Shown in pieces: positions 34,423 to 44,441 of a stretch of DNA of 64,000 nt. The stretch is from NCBI GenBank assembly GCA_965657965.1, contig CBFHQM010000001.1, positions 1 to 64,000 of the forward strand, written 5' to 3'. The stretch's first letter is position 1, and each line of letters begins with the position of its first letter. A program made the translations under genes and the position numbers. The stretch comes from UBA8752 sp965657965 (lineage in GTDB: Bacteria > Bacteroidota > Bacteroidia > Flavobacteriales_D > Sanyastnellaceae). The notes under the pieces are model-generated. The model was not told where the DNA came from. It did no database searches and worked only from the letters and a program-made list of their open reading frames with translations.

Positions 34423-35460
34423 ATGAATCAAGAATTGAACCGTCCCCGCATTCTCGTGACTGGAGGCGCCGGATTCATTGGTTCCCACACTGTCGTCGCG
34501 TTGCACGAGGCTGGCTACCAACCCATAATCATAGACGACCTTCGCAACAGCCGAAAGGAGGTGGTATCCAGTCTTGAAGACATCGTAGGCGGCGCGCTCG
34601 AATGGCACCGCGTGGATTGTGGAGACCGCCAAGCCATGGCCCCCGCCTTTGCTCAACCGGTGGCAGGCGCCATTCATTTTGCCGCCGACAAGGCCGTTGG
34701 GGAGAGCGTCGAACATCCCGAAAAGTATTTCGACAACAACATTGGAGGTACAGCCCGATTGGTCTCCATCCTCCGCGAGCACAAGGTTTCCCAATTGGTC
34801 TTTAGCTCCTCGTGTACGGTCTATGGAGAGGCGAAACAACTTCCAGTATCTGAATCCGCACCTGTCCTTCCTGCAGCCTCACCCTATGGGTATACGAAGC
34901 AAGCCTGTGAGCAATTGCTCCACAGTGCTCATGCGGCTGCCCAAGGCACGCTGGGAATGGCCATCCTCCGCTATTTCAACCCCATCGGAGCGCACCCCAG
35001 CGCAAAAATTGGAGAGTTGCCTTTGGGGCCGCCGGCCAATCTCGTCCCCTTTCTCACTCAGGCTGCAGCTGGCCTAAGGGGACCTTTGACGGTTTTCGGA
35101 TCCGATTACCCCACCCCAGATGGCACGTGCATCCGAGATTACTTGCATGTCTGTGACCTTGCCGAGGCCCATGTCGCTGCCTTAGGGTGGCTGGCAAGGA
35201 ACCCCGCAGGAATCGACACCTTTAACCTCGGAACGGGTCGAGGGACCAGCGTAAAAGAAGTCATGGACAGCTTTGAGCGTGCCACGGGCATTCCCGTACC
35301 CCATCAAATGGGCCACCGCCGCTCAGGAGATGTTACGGCCATCTACGCAGACCCCACCAAGGCCAAGGATCAATTGGGCTGGACCAGCAAAAGAACACTG
35401 GACGCCTGTCTTTTAGACGCTTGGCGCTGGCAACAGCGCCTTGGCCAATTCAATAACTGA
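34423..35460 (+). CDS. galE: UDP-glucose 4-epimerase
   Basis: 345 residues from the ATG at 34423; an in-frame TTG six bases earlier is less likely. Extended short-chain dehydrogenase with TGGAGFIGSH for NAD, the catalytic Ser/Thr in SSSCTVYG, Tyr and Lys in YGYTKQ, and FNLGTGRGTSV near the C-terminus, all standard GalE. It interconverts UDP-glucose and UDP-galactose for sugar use and surface glycans. A GATATTTG box ends three bases before the ATG. The gene is convergent with the PAP2-like gene five bases downstream. Confidence 0.93.
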   Translation: MNQELNRPRILVTGGAGFIGSHTVVALHEAGYQPIIIDDLRNSRKEVVSSLEDIVGGALEWHRVDCGDRQAMAPAFAQPVAGAIHFAADKAVGESVEHPEKYFDNNIGGTARLVSILREHKVSQLVFSSSCTVYGEAKQLPVSESAPVLPAASPYGYTKQACEQLLHSAHAAAQGTLGMAILRYFNPIGAHPSAKIGELPLGPPANLVPFLTQAAAGLRGPLTVFGSDYPTPDGTCIRDYLHVCDLAEAHVAALGWLARNPAGIDTFNLGTGRGTSVKEVMDSFERATGIPVPHQMGHRRSGDVTAIYADPTKAKDQLGWTSKRTLDACLLDAWRWQQRLGQFNN

Positions 35461-35465
35461 GGGCC

Positions 35466-36080
35466 TTAGAGGGTCCATCCGGACTCGACCATCGCCCGCA
35501 CCAAGGTGAATCCCACCAAAAAGCCGAGCGCCAATTCTCTAGGGGTATGCACCCCCAGCTTCATGCGGGACCAACCAATGGCACCGGCAAGCAAAAACCC
35601 GAGGGGCAACAACGACTCGAGTCCCAGGTCGTGCATATGATTGAACGCCCAAACGGCACCCAGCGCCCCACCATTCGCCAAAAGGTGCATGCTCATTTTG
35701 ATGCGGCGATTGACCAAAATGGCCAAGATCAATGCGACCATCATGGCCAACACCAAACTCAAGACTTCGGGCGGCAAATACACCCCTGGACGGGTCAGCG
35801 CGATATAACCGAGCACCTGATAAAACAGCACCATCAAAAACGGCCACTTCCGCTCCTCTCGATTGGACACTTCTAAATCCCCCAAAGCCCCTCGTTTATA
35901 GAGGAACCAAATGGAAACCGCGGGGGCCAGCGCATTGATCATCAAAACAGTGGCCACATAAATCATGACCCCAGGCTGCATGCGCACCCAAGGATCCAAG
36001 AGCCACAGCGTGCCCAACAAAAGCAACGGAGTCCACAATGGGTGAAACACGTAAGACAACAAAAAAGCCAGCTTGCGCAT
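35466..36080 (-). CDS. PAP2-like integral membrane protein
   Basis: About 204 residues with five or six membrane helices. The segment KMSMHLLANGG followed later by GAIGWSRMKLGVHTPRELALGF places conserved His and Arg as in PAP2 phosphatase proteins of Bacteroidota, where SMH ... SR ... H spacing forms the phosphate site. It may act on lipid phosphates such as undecaprenyl pyrophosphate. The ATG at 36080 overlaps the rpoN stop (TGATG); a GTG at 36083 is the alternative. Motif match is partial, so the assignment is moderate. Confidence 0.65.
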   Translation of the reverse strand: MRKLAFLLSYVFHPLWTPLLLLGTLWLLDPWVRMQPGVMIYVATVLMINALAPAVSIWFLYKRGALGDLEVSNREERKWPFLMVLFYQVLGYIALTRPGVYLPPEVLSLVLAMMVALILAILVNRRIKMSMHLLANGGALGAVWAFNHMHDLGLESLLPLGFLLAGAIGWSRMKLGVHTPRELALGFLVGFTLVRAMVESGWTL

Positions 36081-37528
36081 CACAATTCTTTGCGCAGCCT
36101 TGCCACGGGTATGCCCAACTGCTCTCGATACTTGGCCACGGTTCGCCGGGCTATTTTGTACCCTTTGTCCTGAAGCACCTTCATGAGCTTTTCATCGCTC
36201 AGTGGCTTCCGTTTGTCTTCGTCTTTGACGGCATCGTCCAAGATCTTTTTGACTTCGCGAGTGGACACCTCTTCCCCGCTCTCGGTGGCCAATGACTCAC
36301 TGAACAAGGTCTTGAGCAAAAACGTCCCGTAAGGCGTTTGGACATATTTCGAATTCGCCACGCGCGATACAGTGCTAATGTCCATGTCTATGCGTTCGGC
36401 GATGTCCTTGAGGATCATCGGCTTCAAGTCTGTCTCGTCTCCAGACAAGAAATAGGCTTCCTGCAGATTTAGAATGGCCTCCATGGTGATTTTCAGCGTG
36501 TTTCGGCGCTGATGAATGGCATCAATGAACCACTTCGCTGCATCCACTTTGCGCTTCACAAATGTGATGGCCTCCTTCTGAGAGCGGTCTGGGTTTTTTG
36601 CTGCGGCATAGCCTGCCATCATCTCTCGATACTCGCTGGACACCTTGAGTTCTGGTGCATTTCTGCCATTGATGCTCAGCCGCAATACATCCCCTTCGAC
36701 GGTAACATGAAAATCAGGGACCACCGCTTGAATGGGACGACTCGAGTCAGAACCTGAGTTGCCCGGTTTGGGGTTCAACCGGGTGATTTCCGACATGGCC
36801 TCTCGCAATGCATCCTCCTCGATGTCCAGGCGCAGGATCAACTTGTCGTAATGCTTTTTCGTAAAAGCATCGAATTGTTCCAATAAGATGCGCTTGGCCA
36901 AGCGCAACGAGCCCTCCTCTTCAGCCGACTCTAGCTTGCGTTGAATTTGAAGAACCAAACACTCTTGCAAATCGCGCGCACCGATGCCCGCTGGATCGAG
37001 CTGCTGTACAATGTCCAACACCAGCTCTAGCTCCTCCTCCTCCACCTCGATGCCCTGGCCAAAGGCCAAATCGGAGGTGATGGAATACAGGTCCCTTCGC
37101 AGATATCCGGCCTCGTCTAAATTGCCAATCAGAAAGGTCGCCAGGAGCCTTTGGCGGTCGCTCACGGGACGAAGTCCCATTTGAGCGGTCAACCGCTCCG
37201 CGAAAGACTCCCCTGCGCCAAATGGCAAGTCACGGTCATCTTCCTCGCGGTGATTGTTGACCGCATATCGATAGTTTGGTGTGGGATCATCGAGGTAAGC
37301 GTCGAAATCAAAATCGTCGCGGGTCTCTCCCCGGTCATCGTCTAGACCTTCCGCTTTGTCAAACTCCTCTTCCTCTGCGCGCCCTTCTTCCAATGCGGGG
37401 TTCGCCTGCAACTCCTCCTTGATTCTCGCCTCTAGCTCCAGCGTAGGAACCTGCAACAGCTTCATCAACTGAATCTGCTGAGGACTCAGCTTTTGCTGAA
37501 GTTTTTGCTGTAGACTTTGCTTGAACAT
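36080..37528 (-). CDS. rpoN: RNA polymerase sigma-54 factor
   Basis: 482 residues. Region I is the Gln/Leu-rich N-terminus (LQQKLSPQQIQLMKLLQVP), then an acidic region II (GRAEEEEFDKAEG), the core-binding and DNA-binding region III, and the RpoN box ARRTVAKYRE near the C-terminus. It directs RNA polymerase to -12/-24 promoters with an enhancer-binding ATPase, none of which lies in this window. The gene is followed by the PAP2-like gene through a one-base overlap and follows asnS by 35 bases. Confidence 0.96.
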   Translation of the reverse strand: MFKQSLQQKLQQKLSPQQIQLMKLLQVPTLELEARIKEELQANPALEEGRAEEEEFDKAEGLDDDRGETRDDFDFDAYLDDPTPNYRYAVNNHREEDDRDLPFGAGESFAERLTAQMGLRPVSDRQRLLATFLIGNLDEAGYLRRDLYSITSDLAFGQGIEVEEEELELVLDIVQQLDPAGIGARDLQECLVLQIQRKLESAEEEGSLRLAKRILLEQFDAFTKKHYDKLILRLDIEEDALREAMSEITRLNPKPGNSGSDSSRPIQAVVPDFHVTVEGDVLRLSINGRNAPELKVSSEYREMMAGYAAAKNPDRSQKEAITFVKRKVDAAKWFIDAIHQRRNTLKITMEAILNLQEAYFLSGDETDLKPMILKDIAERIDMDISTVSRVANSKYVQTPYGTFLLKTLFSESLATESGEEVSTREVKKILDDAVKDEDKRKPLSDEKLMKVLQDKGYKIARRTVAKYREQLGIPVARLRKEL

Positions 37529-37563
37529 ACTTTAAGATAACGCAGCAATTCGCTGCATCGTCT

Positions 37564-38994
37564 TCAGAATTCCGCGTTCTGCGGTGTCCGTGGGAATGGA
37601 ATTACGTCTCGGATGTTGGTCATGCCCGTGGCAAACATTACTAGACGTTCGAATCCCATGCCGAATCCGGCATGCGGAGCAGATCCGAAACGCCGGGTGT
37701 CCAAATACCACCAAACATGCTCTTCGGGAATGTCGAATTCCGCGCACTTTTTCTGCAACATGTCGAGCCTTTCCTCACGTTGACTGCCGCCCACCAATTC
37801 ACCAATGCCCGGCACCAAAACATCCATCGCCGCCACGGTTTTACCGTCGTCGTTGGAACGCATGTAAAACGCCTTGATTTCGGCGGGGTAATCCGTCAAA
37901 ATCACCGGCTGCTTGAACTTCTTTTCGACCAACCAGCGCTCGTGCTCGCTTTGCAAGTCCACTCCCCATTCCACGGGGTACTTAAACTTCTTCTTCTTGA
38001 ACGGCTTGGAATTGCGCAACAAGTCAATCGCCTCGGTATAAGTGAGTCGAATGAACGGATTCTCGGTCACAAACTTGAGCCTTTCGATGAGGCCCATTTC
38101 GTTGCGTTGGTCTGCGGGAAGTTGCTTCTCGGCGTCCGCCTCTCGCTTAGCGAGAAATTCCAACTCGGCAGGGTACTGCTCGAGGACTTTGTTCAACACA
38201 AAACGCAGGCAGTCCTCTGCCAAGTCCATGTTGTCCACCAAATCATTGAAGGCCACCTCGGGTTCAATCATCCAGAACTCGGCCAAATGCCGGGAGGTGT
38301 TGCTGTTTTCGGCTCGAAATGTGGGGCCAAAAGTGTACACCTTGCCCAACGCCATGGCCCCGAGCTCGGCCTCTAACTGACCACTCACGGTGAGGTTGGT
38401 CGGCTTGGAGAAAAAGTCTTGCCCATGGTCCACATCCCCGTCTTCGGTTTTTGGAACGTTGGCCAAATCCAAGGTCGTCACCTGGAACATCTCTCCTGCA
38501 CCTTCGGCATCACTTCCCGTCACAATGGGCGTGTGCAACATGTAAAAGCCGTTCTTCTCGAAATACTCATGAATGGCAAACTGAAGGCCATGTCTCAAGC
38601 GAAAAACCGCATTGAACGTGCTCGTCCGGAACCGCAAATGGGCCTTTTCCCGAAGAAACTCCATGGTATGGCGCTTCATTTGAATGGGATATACCTCGGG
38701 GTCGGCATCGCCCAAAACTTCGAGCTGGCTGACCTCCAATTCGGTCACTTGCCCCTTGCCCTGGCTTTCCACCAATTGACCCACAGCACAGACTGAGGCG
38801 CCCGTGGTCAAACGCTTGCGCAAGGCCTCCTCCGTGGCTTCGCGGTCGACCACGAGCTGAAGGTTGGCCAATGACGAGCCGTCATTGATGGACAAGAACT
38901 GATCGTTGCGGAAGGTGCGGACCCAGCCGCACACAGTCACGGTCTCACCGACCAAGTCGGTGTTGAGCAACGTAGAAATTACATTTCGCTTCAC
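37564..38994 (-). CDS. asnS: Asparaginyl-tRNA synthetase
   Basis: 476 residues from GTG at 38994 (VKRNVISTLLNTDLVG). An OB-fold anticodon-binding domain (about 15-110) precedes the class II catalytic core with motif 2 TFRAENSNTSRHLAEFWMIE and motif 3 GFGMGFERLVMF. The TTG at 39018 would overlap the upstream gene's stop, and the conserved family N-terminus starts at KRN; a CATCTTTG box lies five bases before the GTG, so I chose it. The enzyme charges tRNA-Asn directly. The gene is preceded by the MacB/LolD-type ATPase and followed by rpoN. Confidence 0.93.
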   Translation of the reverse strand: MKRNVISTLLNTDLVGETVTVCGWVRTFRNDQFLSINDGSSLANLQLVVDREATEEALRKRLTTGASVCAVGQLVESQGKGQVTELEVSQLEVLGDADPEVYPIQMKRHTMEFLREKAHLRFRTSTFNAVFRLRHGLQFAIHEYFEKNGFYMLHTPIVTGSDAEGAGEMFQVTTLDLANVPKTEDGDVDHGQDFFSKPTNLTVSGQLEAELGAMALGKVYTFGPTFRAENSNTSRHLAEFWMIEPEVAFNDLVDNMDLAEDCLRFVLNKVLEQYPAELEFLAKREADAEKQLPADQRNEMGLIERLKFVTENPFIRLTYTEAIDLLRNSKPFKKKKFKYPVEWGVDLQSEHERWLVEKKFKQPVILTDYPAEIKAFYMRSNDDGKTVAAMDVLVPGIGELVGGSQREERLDMLQKKCAEFDIPEEHVWWYLDTRRFGSAPHAGFGMGFERLVMFATGMTNIRDVIPFPRTPQNAEF

Positions 38995-39014
38995 GTCTGC
39001 AAAGATGCGGCGAT

Positions 39015-39713
39015 TCAAGCCTGTTTCGGCGACTTCTGTTCATCGGCGTGCACCACGCCGTCTCTGAGCCGAACAACCCGATGCGCATATTTGGCGATGT
39101 CCTCCTCGTGGGTGACCAAAACCACTGTGTTTCCGGCATTGTGAATCTCTCCAAACAACGCCATAATCTCCAATGAAGTTTTGGTGTCCAAATTTCCGGT
39201 TGGCTCATCTGCCAGCAGCAAATCGGGCCGATTGACCAGTGCCCGGGCCACGGCCACACGCTGGCGTTGACCCCCAGACAGCTCGTTGGGCCGGTGGTCC
39301 ATCCTGTCGCCCAAACCCACTTGGTTCAACACCTCTTTTGCGCGCTCTTCTCTCTCTGCTTTAGACACCCCGGCGTACACCAAAGGCAAGGCGACATTTT
39401 CCAATGCTGTGTACCTCGGCATGAGGTTGAACGTTTGAAAAACAAAACCAATTCTTCGGTTTCGAATGTCGGCGAGTGCATTGTCGTCGAGTGCGCCAAC
39501 ATCCTCATTGGCCAGGTGATATTTCCCAGAAGTTGGCGTATCCAAGCAACCCAACATGTTCATGAGCGTTGATTTCCCAGAACCCGACGGCCCCATCAAC
39601 GCGGTGTATTCACCTTGAGCAATGTTGACTGTCAAACCCCGTAAAGCATGCACCTTCTGCTCGCCCACTGTGTAGGTCTTCCAAACATCCTGAACGGCAA
39701 TCAACGACGACAT
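39015..39713 (-). CDS. ABC transporter ATP-binding protein, MacB/LolD type
   Basis: 232 residues: Walker A GPSGSGKST, signature LSGGQRQRVAVARAL, Walker B LLLADEPTGNLDTKTS. The N-terminal MSSLIAVQDVWKTYTVGEQ and the loop FQTFNLMPRYTALENV are typical of the FtsE/LolD/MacB branch that powers lipoprotein release or macrolide/peptide efflux. No permease gene is adjacent in the window, so the partner is unknown. A TAACTTG box precedes the ATG by five bases. The gene is divergent from the T9SS type B gene with 60 bases between. Confidence 0.9.
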   Translation of the reverse strand: MSSLIAVQDVWKTYTVGEQKVHALRGLTVNIAQGEYTALMGPSGSGKSTLMNMLGCLDTPTSGKYHLANEDVGALDDNALADIRNRRIGFVFQTFNLMPRYTALENVALPLVYAGVSKAEREERAKEVLNQVGLGDRMDHRPNELSGGQRQRVAVARALVNRPDLLLADEPTGNLDTKTSLEIMALFGEIHNAGNTVVLVTHEEDIAKYAHRVVRLRDGVVHADEQKSPKQA

Positions 39714-39774
39714 GGGTGCAAGTTAGCTCGGGGTTTGACGGCGGTTGTTTTATTTTTCAATCTGAACTGAATCC

Positions 39775-41976
39775 ATGCCATTGATTTCATTCCGTTTTGC
39801 GCCCTTGACGGCTTTGTTCTCCCTGCTGTTGCTCTCGCCGACTTCCAGCGGTCAACTCGTAACGGACAACACCATTGGTGCTGAGGCCGCCTTGATTGAC
39901 TTCCTCCTCGGCGAAGGCGTCGAAGTCAGCAACATCACGTTCAGTGGTGATCTCGATCAAATCGGCAGCTTTGACGCTGAAAACACCAACATTGACATTG
40001 CCAACGGAATCATGCTGGCCACGGGAAACATCGACGTGGCCATCGGCCCGAACGATGCGGGTGGAGCGGGACTTGGCGGTGGCAACAATGGCGCCGGGGA
40101 CCCCGACTTGACCGCATTGAGTACGTTCAACACAAACGATGCCGCCATTCTTGAATTCGACTTCGTTCCAACAGGTGACTCCCTGATCTTCAACTATATA
40201 TTCGGGTCAGAAGAGTACAATGAATACGTCTGCGGAACGGTAAATGATGCCTTTGGATTCTTTCTCTCCGGCCCGGGCATTGTAGGCCCCTATTCGGACA
40301 ACGCCATCAACTTGGCCGTTATCCCCAACCCCATTTTGGAGGACGAGACCATTCCTGTCACCATCAACACCGTCAACAATGGCACAGCAGGCGGAAACGG
40401 CAATGCCAACAACTGCAATCAGGTTTCCGCACAATGGAACTTGAACACCGATTATTATGTAGACAATGCGGGCAACAACGACGCTAACTCCGTCCAACTG
40501 GACGGCTTCACGGTCATTTTGACGGCGGCAGCGCAAGTTCAATGTGGACAGACCTACCACATCAAAATCGCGATTGCCGACGCTGGAGACACCGCATTCG
40601 ACAGTGCAGTTTTCCTCGAAGGCGGGAGTTTCGCCTCCAACGGAGCCAACATTGAAGCCTCTGCAAGCATTGGTGGTGCGCCCGTATTCCTCGGCGACAC
40701 CATTGTAGTCGAGGGCTGCAATGAGGCGGCATTCACTGTGATCCGTCCACTGGCCGATTTTACCGATACACTGGAATTGTTCGTTTACGGAACTGCTGAG
40801 TCAGGCGTAGACTTTGTTGCCATTGACACGGCCGTCATCATGGAAGCAGGGGTGGGTGAACAGCTAATCCCACTCATCGTCATCGATGACAACCTCGCAG
40901 AAGGCCCAGAAACAGTCACTCTAGAATACCTCTACGTCAACCTTTGCGGAGATTCCACCCTGGCCTCCGCTACGCTGGTGATTCAAGATCCCGATCCCAT
41001 TCTGGTCCAAGTTCCAGACGAAGTGGCGCTGTGCCCTCCCGTTGAAATTTCCGCTTTGGTCACCCAAGGCTATGCCCCATTTACGTTTGATTGGAGCACC
41101 GGGGACACCACCTCCAGCATTGATTACGACGACCTCGAGCCGACCACCATTTCCTTGACGGTAACCGATGTATGCGGTGACTCTTTGTTCTTGCCCATTG
41201 ACTTGGTCAACCCCACCGCCTTAGATGTGGACATTGTTCAACAAGACGAACCCTACTGCCCCGGTGACCCCGTTCAATTGGGAACAGAAGTCCTTTCGGG
41301 AAGCGGCGCAGTCACCTGGGACTGGACGGCCTCTCCCGACCTCGACAATGCGAATGGAGGCAACGCGACGGTGAGTCCCAGCACAAATGCCACATTTACA
41401 GTGAATGCCGAAGACGCTTGTGGACAGACCGCGGAGGCAAATTGGACTGTCCTTGTGCCTACCTACGAGCCCATCCTAAGTGCCAACACCACCTTCTGCC
41501 TTTTCCAGCAAGGTGTGTTGGGCGTGGAAGGAGGCACCTTTCTCTACACGTTTAGCGGTCTTGATGGCGTCGCTTTGAATGCAGAAACTGATTCTGCCGT
41601 GGTCTTCACCAACGGCACCGGTAGCATGTATGTGGGGGGCGGCAACGCGACGACCACGGTGGTGATCACCGACGAGTGCGGCACAAGCATTCAAGTCGAT
41701 GTGACCTCCGAAGAATGCGAAACTGTGATCCCCAACATTTTCACCCCGAACAACGACGGCGAAAATGACCGATTCGTGATTGAGGGCATCGAGGGTTATC
41801 CCGGCAGCAGCCTGCAGGTATTTAACCGTTGGGGAGACGAAGTCTACTTCGACCCAAGCTATGACTCCACATGGGAAGCCGACGGCTTATCCGAAGGCGT
41901 GTATTACTACGTCTTTGTTCGGAGTGACAACTTGAGTTTTGCCGGGTCCGTGCAAGTGGTCAGGCAACGGTTCTGA
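39775..41976 (+). CDS. Choice-of-anchor L domain protein with T9SS type B sorting domain
   Basis: 733 residues. Signal peptide (LTALFSLLLLSPTSSGQ), a choice-of-anchor L domain (about 30-290, with FVPTGDSLIFNYIFGSEEYN), several Ig/SprB-like repeats (about 330-620, each with VCGDSLFLPIDLV or ACGQTAEANWTV type segments), and the C-terminal gliding-motility-associated domain (IPNIFTPNNDGENDRF, VFNRWGDEVYFDP, GVYYYVFVRSD). T9SS type B proteins are usually shed or loosely attached and often large adhesins; gliding-related function is possible. It is monocistronic and convergent with gpmI. Confidence 0.93.
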   Translation: MPLISFRFAPLTALFSLLLLSPTSSGQLVTDNTIGAEAALIDFLLGEGVEVSNITFSGDLDQIGSFDAENTNIDIANGIMLATGNIDVAIGPNDAGGAGLGGGNNGAGDPDLTALSTFNTNDAAILEFDFVPTGDSLIFNYIFGSEEYNEYVCGTVNDAFGFFLSGPGIVGPYSDNAINLAVIPNPILEDETIPVTINTVNNGTAGGNGNANNCNQVSAQWNLNTDYYVDNAGNNDANSVQLDGFTVILTAAAQVQCGQTYHIKIAIADAGDTAFDSAVFLEGGSFASNGANIEASASIGGAPVFLGDTIVVEGCNEAAFTVIRPLADFTDTLELFVYGTAESGVDFVAIDTAVIMEAGVGEQLIPLIVIDDNLAEGPETVTLEYLYVNLCGDSTLASATLVIQDPDPILVQVPDEVALCPPVEISALVTQGYAPFTFDWSTGDTTSSIDYDDLEPTTISLTVTDVCGDSLFLPIDLVNPTALDVDIVQQDEPYCPGDPVQLGTEVLSGSGAVTWDWTASPDLDNANGGNATVSPSTNATFTVNAEDACGQTAEANWTVLVPTYEPILSANTTFCLFQQGVLGVEGGTFLYTFSGLDGVALNAETDSAVVFTNGTGSMYVGGGNATTTVVITDECGTSIQVDVTSEECETVIPNIFTPNNDGENDRFVIEGIEGYPGSSLQVFNRWGDEVYFDPSYDSTWEADGLSEGVYYYVFVRSDNLSFAGSVQVVRQRF

Positions 41977-41993
41977 CCTCGGAATCTCTAAGT

Positions 41994-43508
41994 TTAGCGG
42001 CGCACAAGGGAAGATCCGGTCATCTCCTCTGGAATAACCAATCCCATCAGGTCCAACACAGTCGGAGCCACATCGGCCAAGATGCCATCGGACACGCCTG
42101 TTACGCCATCGCCAATGGCGATCACCGGCACCAAGTTCGTCGTGTGTGCAGTGTGTGGTGTTCCATCTGCATTCCTTGCCAATTCTGCGTTTCCATGGTC
42201 GGCAATGATCACGAAGGCATAGCCAGCAGCTTGGCCGACTTCCAATACACGGCTCAACTGCCGGTCGGTTTCTTCACAGGCCGCAACAACCGCATCGAAG
42301 ACCCCAGTGTGCCCTACCATGTCTGGATTGGCGAAGTTGAGACACACAAAATCAGGAGCAGATTCCGAGGCCATGGCGTCCATCGCCGCCCCAGCTACAC
42401 CCGAGGCACTCATGGTGGGTTGCAAGTCATAGGTGGCGACTTTAGGTGAGGGCGCCACTGCGCGTTCCTCTCCTGAAAAAACCGCCTCTCGGCCGCCGCT
42501 AAAGAAAAAGGTCACATGGGGATACTTCTCCGTTTCGGCCAACCGGAGCTGAGTGTGCCCGGCCAGACTGACCACCTCGCCGAGGGTCATGGGGAGGTTG
42601 GGTTTGTCGTACATGACCTCAATGCCCTTGAACCTGTCGTCATAATTGGTCATGGTGACATAGTGCACATCGAGCATAGACATGCCCTCCTCGGGAAAAT
42701 CTTCTTGCGTCAAGGCCGTGGTGATTTGCCGACACCGGTCGGTCCGGAAATTGAAGCACAAGACCACATCTCCCGGGCGAATCCGTCCATCTACACCCTC
42801 CATTGTGGCTGGCTCGACAAATTCGTCGGTAACATCAGCGGAATAGGCTGCTGCCATGGCCGCCTGGGCGTTTTCAAAAGACTCACCCTCGCCCTTCACC
42901 AGAAGACGATAGGCCTTGGCAATGCGCTCCCAGCGTTTGTCCCGGTCCATGGCCCAATACCGACCACACACTGTCGCGATTTCCGCGCCGGTTTCTGCAC
43001 AAACCGTTTCGAGCTCTTCCAAGTAGCCGGCCCCCAGCTTTGGCGCAGTGTCGCGACCATCGGTGAATGCGTGAACCACCACATCCTGCACCTCGGCATC
43101 TGCAGCGATGCGCAGCAAGGTGTGCAAATGGTCCTGCTGACTGTGTACCCCGCCTCGGCTCACCAATCCCATCAAATGCAGGCGACATCCCTCTGCTTTG
43201 GCCAGAGCGAGTGCGTGTTGCAATACGGGCTCAGTGGCCATCGAGCCATCGGCTACCGCCCGATCAATCCGCAGCAGGTCCTGGTAAACGACGCGGCCTG
43301 CACCGATGTTCAGGTGGCCCACCTCGCTGTTGCCCATTTGTCCATCGGGAAGCCCAACATGCTCTCCATGCGTCACCAGCGTGGCGTGGCCATGCGTGTT
43401 CACGAGCCCATCAAATGTGGGGGTCTTGGCGGTATGAACGGCGTTGTTGGCATCGGGTGAACCGAGGCCCCATCCGTCGAGGATGACAAGGGCGGTTTTT
43501 TGCTTCAT
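41994..43508 (-). CDS. gpmI: 2,3-bisphosphoglycerate-independent phosphoglycerate mutase
   Basis: 504 residues. Mn2+-dependent alkaline phosphatase superfamily; the catalytic serine is in QMGNSEVGHLNIG, with metal ligands in FADHGNAE-like VIIADHGNAELARN and KTALVILDGWGLG. It interconverts 3- and 2-phosphoglycerate in glycolysis. The start at 43508 lies seven bases after a TAACTTCG box (43516-43523). Convergent with the T9SS type B gene; 51 bases separate it from the methyltransferase gene upstream. Confidence 0.96.
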   Translation of the reverse strand: MKQKTALVILDGWGLGSPDANNAVHTAKTPTFDGLVNTHGHATLVTHGEHVGLPDGQMGNSEVGHLNIGAGRVVYQDLLRIDRAVADGSMATEPVLQHALALAKAEGCRLHLMGLVSRGGVHSQQDHLHTLLRIAADAEVQDVVVHAFTDGRDTAPKLGAGYLEELETVCAETGAEIATVCGRYWAMDRDKRWERIAKAYRLLVKGEGESFENAQAAMAAAYSADVTDEFVEPATMEGVDGRIRPGDVVLCFNFRTDRCRQITTALTQEDFPEEGMSMLDVHYVTMTNYDDRFKGIEVMYDKPNLPMTLGEVVSLAGHTQLRLAETEKYPHVTFFFSGGREAVFSGEERAVAPSPKVATYDLQPTMSASGVAGAAMDAMASESAPDFVCLNFANPDMVGHTGVFDAVVAACEETDRQLSRVLEVGQAAGYAFVIIADHGNAELARNADGTPHTAHTTNLVPVIAIGDGVTGVSDGILADVAPTVLDLMGLVIPEEMTGSSLVRR

Positions 43509-43515
43509 GGCGGCG

Positions 43516-43523
43516 CGAAGTTA
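43516..43523 (-). promoter_or_regulatory. -7-like box before gpmI
   Basis: TAACTTCG on the minus strand, one mismatch from TAnnTTTG, with CGCCGCC before the ATG. Confidence 0.45.
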
Positions 43524-43559
43524 CCGCGGAGGATGACCTCGGCGACATGGCTACGCAGC

Positions 43560-44237
43560 TCAGGCCCAGAATCGCATCGGCGCCCGCAGAAGCTGCGCTC
43601 GTGAAGCCCCCTCTTCTTCTCCTTTGGCAAACAAAAAACCCATCCTGAACACATCCAAAGCTTCAACTGATGGGTGCTGTGCAAGCTCGATCCATGCCGC
43701 GTGCATGTCCTCCGACCAGCGGATGTCATCCACAATGACCAGGGCACCAGGAGCCAAGGCCGAACGAATTTGACGCCACTGATCGAGCAGCGCAGGTCCC
43801 TCATGGTGCCCGTCCAAAAACACCAAATCCAATGGAGGAGATTGTGCGAGAAATGGAGCCAAAGTGTTTCTGAAAGGCCCCACGAAAAGGGTGACGTCCG
43901 CCTCGGGATACAACCGCTTGAGCCGGTCAGCTGTGAAGCTGGCAAGCTCGGGGCTTCCCTCGAGACCCACATATTCGGCTTGGCCATTGCATCCGTGCAA
44001 CAATTGGACGCCACCTGATCCCAAGCATGTCCCCAACTCTAGAATGCGCACAGGGCGGTCTTTCCCGACCGAAGCCTGTCCAATCCACGCCGCGGCCGCA
44101 CTCAACCAAACCCCCTTTCTGAGGTCAGAAGAAGCCCGTCCGGCCAAGTCAGAAAAGGTGACCGACACCGACTTTCCCTGTGCCCCGTGATGCGCACCAA
44201 AATCCAACACCCTCAAAACCTCGCTGCTCCGTCTCAT
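43560..44237 (-). CDS. Class I SAM-dependent methyltransferase, O-methyltransferase-like
   Basis: 225 residues from the ATG at 44237 (MRRSSEVLRVLDFGA); longer in-frame starts would add unconserved sequence and I reject them. The SAM site is RILELGTCLGSGGVQLL, with the acidic ribose contact VGLEGSPE, and FLDGHHEGPALLDQWRQ, then IVDDIRWSEDMHAAW, all matching O-methyltransferases that act on small molecules and depend on Mg2+ in some members. The substrate cannot be named. A short A/T-rich upstream region (44238-44441) carries the divergent tRNA-Val promoter. Confidence 0.78.
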   Translation of the reverse strand: MRRSSEVLRVLDFGAHHGAQGKSVSVTFSDLAGRASSDLRKGVWLSAAAAWIGQASVGKDRPVRILELGTCLGSGGVQLLHGCNGQAEYVGLEGSPELASFTADRLKRLYPEADVTLFVGPFRNTLAPFLAQSPPLDLVFLDGHHEGPALLDQWRQIRSALAPGALVIVDDIRWSEDMHAAWIELAQHPSVEALDVFRMGFLFAKGEEEGASRAQLLRAPMRFWA

Positions 44238-44423
44238 GTCCCGCTCCTCTTCTTTGAATGCCCCCCACCCCTTGTTGGCTCTCGGACATTTTCGAAAAGT
44301 TAAAAGCGAAAAACGCCTCCCATCCCCCTCACAAACAGCAGGTTGAGCAAGGCATCGTATGCCCCACTTTACCCAATCTGTCCATCTGTCGGTTTTCTGC
44401 ATGCCCTGCAAGTTCGGTCTTCG

Positions 44424-44431
44424 TACTTTTG
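44424..44431 (+). promoter_or_regulatory. -7 box of the tRNA-Val promoter
   Basis: TACTTTTG matches TAnnTTTG exactly and ends ten bases before the tRNA. Confidence 0.65.
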
Positions 44432-44441
44432 TCCCACGACA